Shown here piece by piece: positions 18,763 to 28,787 of a stretch of DNA of 64,000 bases. A program made the translations under genes and the position numbers. The stretch covers positions 1,728,448-1,792,447 of the forward strand of contig BEDY01000005.1 of the NCBI GenBank assembly GCA_002335605.1, in the 5' to 3' direction. The DNA comes from Prillingera fragicola. Lineage: Eukaryota; Basidiomycota; Tremellomycetes; Trichosporonales; Trichosporonaceae. Every line of letters begins with the position of its first letter. The first letter of the stretch is position 1. Under the pieces are notes generated by a model that worked only from the letters and a program-made list of their open reading frames with translations, made no database searches and was not told the DNA's origin.

Positions 18763-20196
18763 ATGGACACTCCTGTCATCAGACCAACTCCCACCGTTAA
18801 CATTATACCGTTTCCTGTCCCTCATGCCGGTGCATCAGGTCACTCACCGTGCTGGACGAGGGCGGAACAGTCCATGCAACATGTGAGTATCCGCCCTCAG
18901 CTCGTTGCCGCGAAACCCTGGAAAAGTCATGTACGCAATTTCTCAAAGATACTGACCAGCCAGGACCACCTCGTCATGAACCAACCACCGGCATACATCA
19001 ACCCACCCGGCGCATCCCCCACCTCCCCAGCTACGACCTCCAATGCAACGTCACCGCGCCGACCTCGGGGCCCGCGGCCACCTGAACGTTCGCCACCGGC
19101 ATCAGCCGTCTCAGCCTCTCCAGTCTCACCTGTCTTTCCGCGGCAAGAGAACGCCTCCCCAGTCGAGCGGAAAGAATACTGGGTCCGGGAGAACCGACTC
19201 GAGAAGCTCCTCGAAGACAAGTTTGGCTCCAAAGCAGCAGCTGGGGCTGCCAAACGACGCAGAGAGTCGCACCTCCTCAAAGCGCTCAACTCGCCCTCCA
19301 TCGCCCCCGCCATGGAGAAGCTGTCTCTGCACCTGCCAGGTCTGGGGCAACATCTCAACTCATCACCGCCAGTCACGTACTCGCCGATGCTCCGCTCGCC
19401 TCCGCAGGCGCCACCTGTCGCGCACTCCATTCCCGCCTCCCCCGCCCCATCCTCGCCGCTCCACCGGCGCGACAAGGGCAAGTCTCGGGACAACAGCCTC
19501 CCAGACCCCCTAGAGGTGGCCAGGAGCGAGTACGCGGCCGCGCGAGCGGAAGCAGGAGCGACGCTTGAGTCGCCGGGTTCGTCGCGCTTTGAAACCCGCG
19601 CCAAGCGGCGCAAGGAGCGGTTCAAGCCCTCGTCCGAGTCCAAGCTTGCCTTGAGGAATCCGGACGAGGGGGCGGTGAGTCCTTATGAATACGCTGGCTC
19701 ACCGCCTGCGGTGCCGCCCAAACCTACACCGTATGCGGTGGAGCTGCCAGTCACGCCCGCGCCGTCTAGGCCATTGGAAGATGTCAAGACGCCGCTCGAG
19801 CGCGAGATCGTCCATGCCCCGAGTGGTTCTGGGCCATCAAGGATTTCGCAGACGAGCCCGCCATACACTCCTAGCGCTGCGGATACGCTGGAGAGTATGG
19901 CATGGCACCGCAAAGGCGAGCTGGAGCGGGAGTATGCCCGCGCCGACGCGCCTGTGCAGGAGCTCGTTGTCACGCCAGGGGAGGAGCTGGAGGAGGAACA
20001 GGTGTATCGGAAAGGGGAACTGGAGAGGCAGTATGCCGCGCTTGATGGTCTGGCACCGTTGCAATCGGATGTGAATGGTGTCGAGGGGCTGGACCGGGGA
20101 GGGCTGGAGAGCATGAGCCCTCAGCAGCGGAGTGCGTGGTTGAGGCAGAGATCGCTTGTGGCTGCGTATGAGCAGTTTATGGGGCGGGGTGCATAG
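18763..20196 (+). CDS. Pro/Ser-rich, probably disordered protein, function unknown
   Basis: Long open frame; the proposed start at 18763 gives 477 aa, or 450 aa if the in-frame 81-nt intron 18883-18963 (GTGAGT...CTGACCAGCCAG) is removed. The intron has good signals but no stop, so both forms translate. The region up to about residue 240 is rich in PPASAVSASPVSP-type segments and SP/TP sites; a charged helical stretch (YWVRENRLEKLLEDKF) and KRRKERFKP lie between. Near the end RKGELEREYARAD is repeated as RKGELERQYAALD, and the C-terminus is helical (SPQQRSAWLRQRSLVAAYEQ). No domain recognised. Confidence 0.7.
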   Translation: MDTPVIRPTPTVNIIPFPVPHAGASGHSPCWTRAEQSMQHVSIRPQLVAAKPWKSHVRNFSKILTSQDHLVMNQPPAYINPPGASPTSPATTSNATSPRRPRGPRPPERSPPASAVSASPVSPVFPRQENASPVERKEYWVRENRLEKLLEDKFGSKAAAGAAKRRRESHLLKALNSPSIAPAMEKLSLHLPGLGQHLNSSPPVTYSPMLRSPPQAPPVAHSIPASPAPSSPLHRRDKGKSRDNSLPDPLEVARSEYAAARAEAGATLESPGSSRFETRAKRRKERFKPSSESKLALRNPDEGAVSPYEYAGSPPAVPPKPTPYAVELPVTPAPSRPLEDVKTPLEREIVHAPSGSGPSRISQTSPPYTPSAADTLESMAWHRKGELEREYARADAPVQELVVTPGEELEEEQVYRKGELERQYAALDGLAPLQSDVNGVEGLDRGGLESMSPQQRSAWLRQRSLVAAYEQFMGRGA

Positions 20197-20515
20197 TTGT
20201 GGACTGTAGCCATAGTGTCTGCTTGCCTATGAGCTGTATATGTATGGTGTTGGGCAACGGGTGCTGCGTCTGATGTTGGCATTGAATGGGTTTACATCAA
20301 CACCAACGCCATCCATTCAACGTCCAAACCCCCACATGTGCTAGTATTACAGATGAAGGGAGTATTGCAGTGAGTGAGAGACGCAGAGGTTGGGTTCAGC
20401 TCGTGTGACCCAGGGGCGTAGGTGGGAGGGTTCACAACAGTCGACTTCTACGCACCACATCCACACATCACCCATTCCACATTACTCTTCTACTTTACAG
20501 TGCAGCCACTCCACC
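20197..20515. other. Short intergenic region before WAH-HC C
   Basis: 319 bp containing the promoter and leader of copy C. No TATA box or other element could be called. Confidence 0.5.
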
Positions 20516-21709
20516 ATGACCGAGTACTACAAAGATTATTCCACCCTACCCCCCGAAATGCGCCACAGAGACCCCCGCTTCAGCTGTGAGCCCTGGACGA
20601 TGGGCGGCGACCTCCCGCTGCGAGTCCTGCCGCTGCGCGCCGAACATTACGACCAAACCGACAAGGTCTTCAACGCCGAGATTTGGAACCTTTTCCCAAT
20701 TCCTATGGACAGTGCCGCTTTTGACAAACAGAACGAGTACATCGCAGAGGACATCAGGCAAGTTTGTTTACGATGCAGGCAGCTGACACGACAGGCTGCG
20801 GTGCATTGCATCAACGGCTGAGAGCCTCATGGCCGACGTACTGGAGAGTGCCAAGCTGAGCATCAGGATGCTACTCTTTTGGGGAATTACCGGGCTCGAA
20901 TCTCTTGAGCAGGCTCTGACCCATGGCGGTAGCAAGCCCGCGCTCAAGTGCATGGTGGTGCTCGAACAGCGCAAGAAGGCTGCATCCATTGAGCCCGTGC
21001 GACACATGGTCCACAGGCTGGAAGCTCTCAAGATTGTTGCAAAATCGCAAGTGACCAACACCTGCTCCTGCTGATTTTTGCTAATATCTCAGAAAGTTTG
21101 ATGCCAAAGATGTGCTGGGAGCCCTCCATACGTATTATCGAGCCTTGATCGCCATGTGGCGTTGGGTGCCTTCGCCTCTTCTGTTCACTCCCGGCGATGC
21201 ATTTGACTATGGTGTTGCTCAACTGTGAGCTTCTGGACCCATTCAAGCTGACTCTAGGTATTGCACGCTTTGGGCAAACGTGGCGGTCTGCGCGAGTATG
21301 ATGTCCAAGACCGCCGCCTACCCGAAGAGCCTTTGGGTCAACACTGCCATTGTAGCCTGTGGAATTGTTATCAAAATGCGTTTTTCTACCCGTAAGCAGC
21401 TTTCCAGGTGTTACCTCGGTGAGTTCTCCAGAACAGCCTCAGAGCCTTACAACAGTCCAGAGCACTCTTCTCCTGCCGACTGAGGCTGCTCTCCACAATC
21501 ACCCACTCGAGACTAATTCCACGGCCATCCGTCGTCGCGGTGTTAACCGCATGATTGGCGAGCTTTTGAAGCGCAAGGACGAAGAGTTGGGAGCAAAGTC
21601 GGGGATCGACGAGTGGGCTCATAGGTGGTGTATTGCTGATCACTTTTGTTGTGGTTTCGACGACGAGTCAGTCAAGCTTGCGCTGGAGAGGGAGAGCCAA
21701 GGCGGTTAG
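20516..21709 (+). CDS. WAH-HC family protein C, function unknown (346 aa); two GC-AG introns
   Basis: Exons 20516-20757, 20795-21046, 21093-21224, 21258-21418 and 21456-21709. Introns 1 and 2 both start GCAAGT, and the phase-2 joins match the GT-AG introns of the other copies exactly. Intron 3 is only 33 nt. Landmarks: CEPWTMGGDLPLRVLPL and HYDQTDKVFN in exon 1, VPSPLLFTPGDAFDYGVAQL in exon 3 (132 nt), and the C-terminal WAHRWCIADHFCCGF. The last motif differs: Gly-Cys-Gly-Cys is Cys-Cys-Gly-Phe, so one potential ligand is lost and one is shifted. Function unknown. Confidence 0.85.
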
Positions 21710-21728
21710 GCGTCTAACACGTTCTCCA

Positions 21729-22335
21729 TGCAACATATTCATGCATCCTTGGATCCCGACGCCAACCCTCTTCACCCCCGAGGAAGCACTCGCTGGTCCC
21801 GTACCGCTGGCTACCATGTATGTTGATCACTTCCTGCAGCCTCAGCCCCACTCATACTACAGCTATTGTGCACTGTGGATCAACATTACCGTCACGGCTC
21901 GTATGCATGCCTTGCGCCACAACCAGCCAAGTGCTTTTGGTGTCGCTGGCATGGCCGCCGAAATGGTCATCAAAACTCGGTATGCGAGTCACAGGCTGCT
22001 GGCCAAAGCCCTGTCCCGTGAGCCTGCCGTTGAGACTGGTTTATCACTGACTACATCGTAGTTTCCAGCATTACCGAAGGAGCCAGCTGTGCGCAGGTTT
22101 CCAAGTCCAGGCGCATCCTTGACCGTGATCACTATCGGCTGGAGCGCAACATCAACTCCTCGGCCGAATGGTGAACGCTAAAGCTCAGGCTATCGCCGCT
22201 GGCACCTCGGGCTCCCAAGATGCTTCTTCTCTATCAATGTGGGCTCACAAGCACTGCATTCTGGACCATTCTGGCTGCGGCTGTGATGACGCCGCAGTCG
22301 AGTCGGAGCTCGAGAACGAACGCCGGGCGCGTTGA
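21729..22335 (+). pseudogene. WAH-HC family remnant 4 (5'-truncated, frameshifted)
   Basis: Starts 20 bp after the stop of copy C, inside what would be exon 3 (CNIFMHPWIPTPTLFTPEEA). An intron at 21818-21862, exon 4 (YCALWINITVTARMHALR, then GMAAEMVIKTRYASHRLLAK), the next intron and exon 5 follow in order. Exons 1-2 are missing. In exon 5 the frame runs into a stop at 22172-22174, but the adjacent frame continues MVNAKAQAIAAG to a perfect MWAHKHCILDHSGCGCD tail, so a small indel broke it recently. Confidence 0.75.
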
Positions 22336-22838
22336 AGGGAAACCGGCAAGGAAGAGAAAGGACCAGGTAAGAGGAATACTATAGTCTGCATGCATGTGTA
22401 AGCACAACTTTGGTGGCCATAATAATCAATGTATCGTGAGTGCGGTTGTAGACCGCCTCCAGGCATGCACAAGGCGGAACAGAGCTTGAATGATGAGAAT
22501 TGGGGGTCCGAGAGGCATGCCGCAGACCTTGCCACCAACTTTCACCGTGCATGAGCTGTAGCGAGCCAGCTCTGTGCGGCGTCGGTCACAGAATCCTGCT
22601 ACGGACCTACATGTAGAGAGAACGATGGGTATGCATATGTGACCTGTAATGAGACGGAGCTGCAGCATGAACAGTGGTTGTACAGAAGGGAGCCACCAGC
22701 CAGATGACAGGAAGCGACATGGGTGGCGACGCGTTGTGCGCCAAGAAAACCTGGCCGCATCTCTCTTCCACTAACGCGTTGTTTTCCATTCTCATCATCC
22801 CTCACCTCTGGCCGGCCGGTGTCTCGAGAGTAGAAACT

Positions 22839-24125
22839 ATGGGCAGCAAGCACTCCAAGACAAGCCGAAGAGGCTACGCCGCAAGTTCCCAGCACGAAAC
22901 GGTTCGAACAACTGCGACAAGCACCAACTCGTCCGCAAACCCACCCGCTGATAACGACCCTCGCGTCGACTGCGTCCCATGGACAGCCGGTGGTGACCTC
23001 CCCGTCAAGGCTCTACCGCTCACCGAGAATCACTACAGCCAAGTTGACCACACTCTCAACGCAGCAGTATGGGATCTGTACATGCTCCCGCAAACCATCG
23101 ACGATGTCACATATGAGCAGACAGCCCTGCAGACTCTGAAAGCGTGAGCTCCCACCTCTGCCCTCAGCACTGACGGATCAGGTATGCACCGGGGGACAAG
23201 CCACCATACGACATTGAAGCGCTCCGGGCTGGGATACATCTCCACGAGCGCCTGTGGCTGCGGCTGGGTGTCCGGGCCCTCCAAGCACTGGAGATCAGCT
23301 TGGCCGAAGCGGGTCTCTTGTTCCCCGAGGTGCCGTGTGTGTATGAGCAGCTGAGTGACCGCAAGGGTAGAGGATGGGCACCAGCTTCGGCTTCGGCCAA
23401 GTTTGAATATGAACAGCACAGCGACATACTTCCCGAACAGAGGTGGGCAGCACCTGGAGGACATGGCTGACAGAGAACAGTGACTATGAACTTGTCTCGG
23501 CACTATGGACGTGGTTCGTCGCTCTTACTTCGCTGTATCCTTGGAACCCTACACCATTGCTCTTCAGCCCAGAAGAGGCCTTTGACGGGGGGGCAGCGAG
23601 CAGCGCGCAGCCGTAAGTCTAGGTACGTTTGAGAGGCTGACGGCAGGTTCTGTGCCTTGTGGACGAGCGTCGCCCTAGCGTCACACGCCCTGGGTAGACG
23701 CGCTGCTGGTCCTTCTTCTTGGATCACAACCGCAGCATTTGCAGCTGACGTGGTGGTCAAGTGCCGATACTCTACCCATGCGCATCTGGCCAAATGCCTT
23801 GCTAGTGAGTGCCTGCTGGGAATGCTCTCTGATTACAGTCCGCAGCCAGGTGCATATGGCCATGTACGCGCAGCTCCCGCCAGAGATCAAGACGCCGGAG
23901 AGGGAGAGGGGACAGCAGAGGTTGGAGAAGAATGATCGCTTGCTTGGTCGTATGGTGAAGGCAAAAGCTGAGGCACTCGCTGCTCTTGCTGCTACAAATG
24001 TGTCGCAGCCATCTTCAGCGGTCGAAATGTGGGCCCACAAGAACTGTATCATGGACCACGCGGGTTGCGGATGTGATGACCAGGCCGTAGTTTCTGCACT
24101 GGAGGCGGAGCGTGCTGGTCATTAG
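22839..24125 (+). CDS. WAH-HC family protein D, function unknown (380 aa)
   Basis: Longest copy. Exons 22839-23143, 23182-23442, 23481-23612, 23647-23804 and 23839-24125; introns 38, 38, 34 and 34 nt; exon 3 again 132 nt. The N-terminus MGSKHSKTSRR fits the N-myristoylation pattern M-G-x3-S and is basic, so membrane tethering is possible for this copy only. Then come CVPWTAGGDLPVKALPL and HYSQVDHTLNAAVW, YPWNPTPLLFSPEEAFDG in exon 3, and MWAHKNCIMDHAGCGCDD at the C-terminus with all His/Cys kept. An upstream in-frame ATG at 22674 exists, but 22839 gives the sensible N-terminus. Confidence 0.85.
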
Positions 24126-24480
24126 CTGTAGTTAGTAGGTGTACTTGTATGACTATTCATGAGGTGTGCATCATGAAGCTGTCCTGTCCGCGCGGCTTGG
24201 CGTCCGCAGTGACTTCAAGGGAGGTTGTTAGCGCTGCGGAGGTGCAACTCTCATGTCACATGCTCACGGTTCATTCTACCAGCAACCTCTCAGCCTCTCG
24301 CGCCACCTGCAACCCCTCGCTAACCTTCTGCCTCCTCCCCCATCCTCCTCAAACTCAAGCATGGTCACCCCTCTCCAGCCTACGAAAGTTTGTCTGGCGC
24401 AGGTGCGCGTAGCTCGCACAAGTTTCGGGCAATGGTAATCAGGTTCTGCAGTCTCTAGAGCAAAGTTGCCGTGACCGCGC

Positions 24481-24840
24481 TCATTCTGGGTGGGAAATGT
24501 GGGTGACGTCGATGTTCGCTTCATCCATTATGACAGGAGGGCTGTTCATCGATGTGTGTGTCGGAGGAGAGTCATTGTGGACCGCGGCGGGCGTAGCAGG
24601 GAGCACGGCAAAAAGGTTGTCCAGGTCGAGGAATAAAGGAGAAAGTGGGACTTGAGGGAGAGAGCTTGTGGGGGCAGCACCCACAAGACTGGCCTGAACA
24701 GCCTTCTTGTACTTGGAGGACTCCAGCTCATGGTGCCGGAGCCGCTGGTGTCGGAGCCGCTGCTGAAGGCGAGAAGGTAGGCGGTGTTGTGGGCCAGGGG
24801 GGGGAAGACCTTCAGCTTTGATGCGCTTCAATGGAGGCAT
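24481..24840 (-). CDS. Possible small basic/acidic protein (low confidence)
   Basis: A 119-codon frame starting MPPLKRIKAEG. It has an Arg/Gln/Leu-rich helix-like part (RLQQRLRHQRLRHHELESS) and a hydrophobic-acidic part (SPLFLDLDNLFAVLPATP). The look is protein-like, but no homolog, intron or promoter supports it, and it sits in the promoter side of a decayed WAH-HC copy. Confidence 0.3.
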   Translation of the reverse strand: MPPLKRIKAEGLPPPGPQHRLPSRLQQRLRHQRLRHHELESSKYKKAVQASLVGAAPTSSLPQVPLSPLFLDLDNLFAVLPATPAAVHNDSPPTHTSMNSPPVIMDEANIDVTHISHPE

Positions 24841-24904
24841 CTGAGCGCAAGGTACCTCCACGTGGGGAACGACAGCATGATTGTAGAGCCTTTGTCTAGT
24901 CTGA

Positions 24905-25301
24905 TTGCCGTGGGTTATGATCGCAACCATGGCCGCCGAAGTCGTCATCAACGCGCTATACTCGACTCAAAAGCTCCTCGCCAACTGTCTCCCCAGTAGG
25001 TCGACGGCGACGTCGCCGAGCTCACTCACCCGCATTCCGCACCAATCTCCAGACCCACATCTACGCCACCCCGGGCCACACTACCGGCGTTGACCCGGAG
25101 CGCGATCGTCTCCAGCGTAACGGCCATATGCTCGGTAGCATGGTCCAAGCCAAATCGCAGGCGCTCGATGCTTCGGCCTCGCCCGCTGCCCCTCCCGTTG
25201 CCATGTGAGCCCACAAGGACTTCATCGTTGACCATGCCGGGTGTGGCTGAGACGCCCCGGCTGTGCAGGCTGCTCTGACTGCCGAGGCTGGAGGCGGCTG
25301 A
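24905..25301 (+). pseudogene. WAH-HC family remnant 5 (exons 4-5 with in-frame stops)
   Basis: Exon 4 piece TMAAEVVINALYSTQKLLAN, then after a decayed intron VDPERDRLQRNGHMLGSMVQ and the tail motif read as AM-stop-AHKDFIVDHAGCG-stop-DAPAVQAAL. The motif Trp codon is TGA (25206-25208), the first Cys is Phe, and the last Cys codon is TGA (25248-25250). The frame ends at 25301. It is closest to remnant 4 and copy D. Confidence 0.75.
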
Positions 25302-26310
25302 GCTGTCGCAAGTTGCGTTGGAGACCCAGGCAGTAGCGTTGGGAGAGGGCTGAAATTGCAGGTCAGGCCGTCATGCATGTGTAAGTGGGACTGGTGCGCT
25401 CATAACGAGGGTGTGTCAGAGTCGCGGGGTTGGCGCCTGAGGGCATGAGGAGCTCCCTGCGCAGCCCGAGGATGCGTGGAAGATTGGGCGAAGGACGCAG
25501 TGACCAGTGTCTCTTGACACGCACTGACAGCGAAACCAGAACGAGCTGAAAGCGGCTGTGGTACGAACAGGTTGGCGAGAACACGGCCGCCTCTCGCCCC
25601 CCTGAGCTGTGAACAAGGTCGTTGTGCGCATGGGTTGATGAAGGGGTGAGCAACAGAAGGGTGCTCGCATGATGACGGCAGCAAGGATCCGATCAATGAT
25701 CTACACCAAACGAAGCGACCCTGAAGATCCACCATCCAACCGGTAGCCACCTTGCTGACCTGCTGCATCAAGTCCAACTGCCAGCATGTTCGTGGCCAAT
25801 TCGTGGCCCGTCGCCCGTTCATTGCACAGCGGCCCGTATCGCTCCTAACTTCGCATTGAAAGCACCCACTGAAGCCTTGATACTCCTCGCCTAAGCAAAC
25901 CACTTGGCCAAAACTCGGGCAAATGGAATTCCCACGACAATGGGGGTCTGGCGGGCCAACTCGCCTGCGCTGCTCTGCGGCGGATGCGCCGTCCTCCGCC
26001 AGGCAGTCAGGTTTCTATTGTGCCTCTTGCCCAATTCAGTGCACTCTCAGCCGCGCTCTCGAGCGCTCACTTGGCGTCAATGGGCTGGCGGGCGGCACAT
26101 GCCTTGTGCCATTGTTGAAGCAATGTCGGGCGGTATCGCACCGACTGTGCCTGAGCTGCTTCGATGAGTCCACTGATGGATAAGAACTTCGTGTCGCGAC
26201 TAGAGTCGAGCGTGTCAGCCAGCAACCACAAATCTCTCAACAACCACTACCTCACCACCACCTCACATTTGCACCCCTCGCACCACCGGTAACCCGCCAG
26301 CCAGCCCACA
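25302..26310. other. Intergenic, no gene seen
   Basis: About 1 kb without a frame of coding-like composition; the last 90 bases are an AC-rich leader for the next gene. It ends the tandem family region. Confidence 0.5.
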
Positions 26311-26814
26311 ATGCAGGTCACCCGCACCGTAGCCCCCACCCCGGCCCACATCCACTTCAACGAGCCCGCGACTCCCACCCGCCGTCGCAGCTCTGCAAAG
26401 GGTGAGCGCCCGCACCTGGCCTCGGCAGCCCAGTCCAACGCCGTCGCAAAGGCAGCCAAGGCCGCCCTTCTCGCCACCTCCCCCAAGGCCACTACCACCA
26501 CCATCAACCGCCCCCGCTCCGCCTCTCACACCCTCGCGCTCTCTGAGCAGCCCATCTGCGAGTGCCCCGCCGAGGAGGCCGTCGCCATCGCCATCGCCGC
26601 AGCAGTGACCGAGCACACGCACTCGCAAGAGGAGGCCGAGTCTGTTGCCTCCACTGTCGCGCGCGCGTGCGATGCATGTGGGTTGGCGCTCCGCACAGCA
26701 CTGGTGTTCCTCTGGAGCGATCCCAAGGAGGGCGACGCCAAGACACGCTCGGGAGAGTACACGCCTGAAGAGCTCGAGGACGAGGGCATGGAGATGGCCA
26801 TGGACATGTGCTAA
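26311..26814 (+). CDS. Small hypothetical protein (167 aa)
   Basis: Single exon. The N-terminal half is Ala/Thr/Arg-rich (TPTRRRSSAKGERPH, NAVAKAAKAALLATSPKA). A central ICECPAEEAVAIAIAAAV and ARACDACGLALRTALVFLW contain two Cys pairs (CEC, CDAC), and the tail is acidic (EELEDEGMEMAMDMC). A C/A-rich leader directly precedes the ATG, and codons are strongly C-ending, as in neighbouring real genes. No family recognised. Confidence 0.65.
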   Translation: MQVTRTVAPTPAHIHFNEPATPTRRRSSAKGERPHLASAAQSNAVAKAAKAALLATSPKATTTTINRPRSASHTLALSEQPICECPAEEAVAIAIAAAVTEHTHSQEEAESVASTVARACDACGLALRTALVFLWSDPKEGDAKTRSGEYTPEELEDEGMEMAMDMC

Positions 26815-27701
26815 GCTCTTCGCTCAACTCCCAACCTCTTGGCATTATATTTATCAGACAATCGCATCGACACTTCATTATAGAACTACTCATAGACTGC
26901 ATGTACAAACCACGGCTCACCATTTGGTGTCCCACACACGCACACACCTAGCTGCATCTCACTGGCTGGCTGGTTGACTGTCAGGCGAGGCAGAGTGACT
27001 CAACAACAAATCAAAGTTTTTGCCACCCAAAAACATCGAAATTGCTCCTTCCCTCAATCAACTCTTCTGAAGGCTGCGGCGCGACGCAACCCTGCATCCT
27101 GCAGTCTGACATCGTGCAAGCAGTCAGTTGCAGGACTGCCAGTCTACTGAGCTCTCCAGTCTACCAGCTATGCTATGCACGCCGTCTCACCCATACCATG
27201 CGTGTCGCACCGAGCTAGGCGAGGCAGTAACGCCAGCCAGCTCACTGTAGCAAAATTTCCACACACCCCAACCCGTCGGCTGCACAGCTCGCACACATGC
27301 ATGCATGCGCGGAGAAGACGCTCTGCGCGACGCATTCACAAGCACGGCAGCGCGCCAACGTGCGCGAGCTGCAGAGCTGCAAGCAACGCAGGCTGAGATT
27401 TATGCCCCAGGGATCGGACTCATCGGAGGCATTGTGACGGAATATCGGGTGGAAGAGTCGTACTCCTTTTGCTTGCCTGGCCCGTCGTTTCGGGTTTGAT
27501 GCTTGTGGTTGCACGCGTCGAGCACACGTCGTCACTGGATCAGTGGTTGGGGTGAGGAGTTGCAACTGCGACAATCTGGACATGATAATAGTGATTCCAT
27601 ATGCCTAATAAACCCAAAACAGACAATGCCAGGGACCCATCTACAACGAACAGATAATCAATGTACAACGTGCTTCACTCCAATCGCCACTGGCAACGAG
27701 C
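26815..27701. other. Intergenic, no gene seen
   Basis: Between two convergent genes, mixed composition, no supported frame or RNA gene. Confidence 0.5.
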
Positions 27702-28787
27702 CTATGCGCGGCCAGCCATGATCGCGTCCCGGAGGTGCGAGTATGTCCTGCGCATCTTGCCCTCTCCGCCATCACACGCCACGTTGACGCCGAATGCATC
27801 GCGCTCCTCGGCGTACATGGGTGTAGCGAGCTGGAAGCTTGCGGGCGAGCCGAGCGCCCAGTCGGCGTCGTGCTCCAGCTCGGGCGTGGCCGGCGGGGAG
27901 GCGAAAGAGGTGTTGACACTTGCGTCGAGGGAGCGGTGGGAGACGAGCGAGGGGAGCGACATCTTTGACTCGGACGGGATGTAGGTGTTGGACAGTGGGG
28001 AGCGGCGGAGGGCAATGGGTGAGCCAAGGCCCTCGGCCTCGGTCTCGTCGGCGAGGGCGGCGAGCGACTTGCGGCCCGGGGCAAACGTCGGAGAGCGCTT
28101 CATGGGTCCACTCTCGAGGACGCCTGCAAGGCTGCGCTTGCCCGGCGCGAAGGCGGGGGAGCGGGGCAGACGCGGGCGAGTGACCGAGGTGTTGAGGGAG
28201 CAGGCCGTGAGGAGAAACGGAGTGGCGTTGGCGCGACGACGCCGGCTGGGCGAGCAGGGGCAGCAGGAGACGCGTGGGGAAGGGGTGGCGGGGGAAGTGG
28301 GGAGGGTGGTGCGCGAGGGCCTGCTGGGGGTGGAGCAGCGGGGGTGTGCGCGCTGCTTGCGCGGCGTGAGGAGGACGTTGACCTCGGCCTCGTCCGTCAA
28401 GGTGCTGTCGCTCTCGTCGTCCCAGCTGCTTGCTGCTGCAGAGGCCGAGGCAAAGGTGGGGAGAGAGCTGGCGGTGGAGCCGCTGGCGATGGTGAGGAAA
28501 GGAGTGTCCTCGAACGCAATGACGTTCTCCGGCGCATCGCAGAAGAGGCGGCGGCGAGGGAAGGGGAGTGTCGGCGCATCGCTGGGGTGGGGCTCGAGAC
28601 GCTCGCGGGCGTGGTTGAGGAGCGGCGAGGCCGGGGTGTAGATTGGTGCTGCGCGGCTGTCGAGCTTGGCTGGCGTCACAAACAGCGAGGCGCGGACCGT
28701 TGGCCGCAGAGGCGCGTTGGGGGCCTGGGGGCAGGTGTAGGCGTCGCTCGGAGTGCGCATTGGGGTAGGGGGAACGGCAGACAACAT
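27702..28787 (-). CDS. Ser/Thr/Pro-rich protein with repeated RSPxFAPG motif (361 aa)
   Basis: Single exon, probably disordered and phosphoregulated: many TP/SP sites (PPTPMRTPSD, LLTPRKQR, SPATPSPRV). RSPAFAPGKRSLAGV and RSPTFAPGRKSLAAL form two copies of a short linear motif about 30 residues apart. An acidic SSWDDESDSTLTDEAEV lies in the middle, and the C-terminus ends in MRRTYSHLRDAIMAGRA. It resembles cell-cycle kinase substrates in style only; no domain is recognised. Confidence 0.7.
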   Translation of the reverse strand: MLSAVPPTPMRTPSDAYTCPQAPNAPLRPTVRASLFVTPAKLDSRAAPIYTPASPLLNHARERLEPHPSDAPTLPFPRRRLFCDAPENVIAFEDTPFLTIASGSTASSLPTFASASAAASSWDDESDSTLTDEAEVNVLLTPRKQRAHPRCSTPSRPSRTTLPTSPATPSPRVSCCPCSPSRRRRANATPFLLTACSLNTSVTRPRLPRSPAFAPGKRSLAGVLESGPMKRSPTFAPGRKSLAALADETEAEGLGSPIALRRSPLSNTYIPSESKMSLPSLVSHRSLDASVNTSFASPPATPELEHDADWALGSPASFQLATPMYAEERDAFGVNVACDGGEGKMRRTYSHLRDAIMAGRA

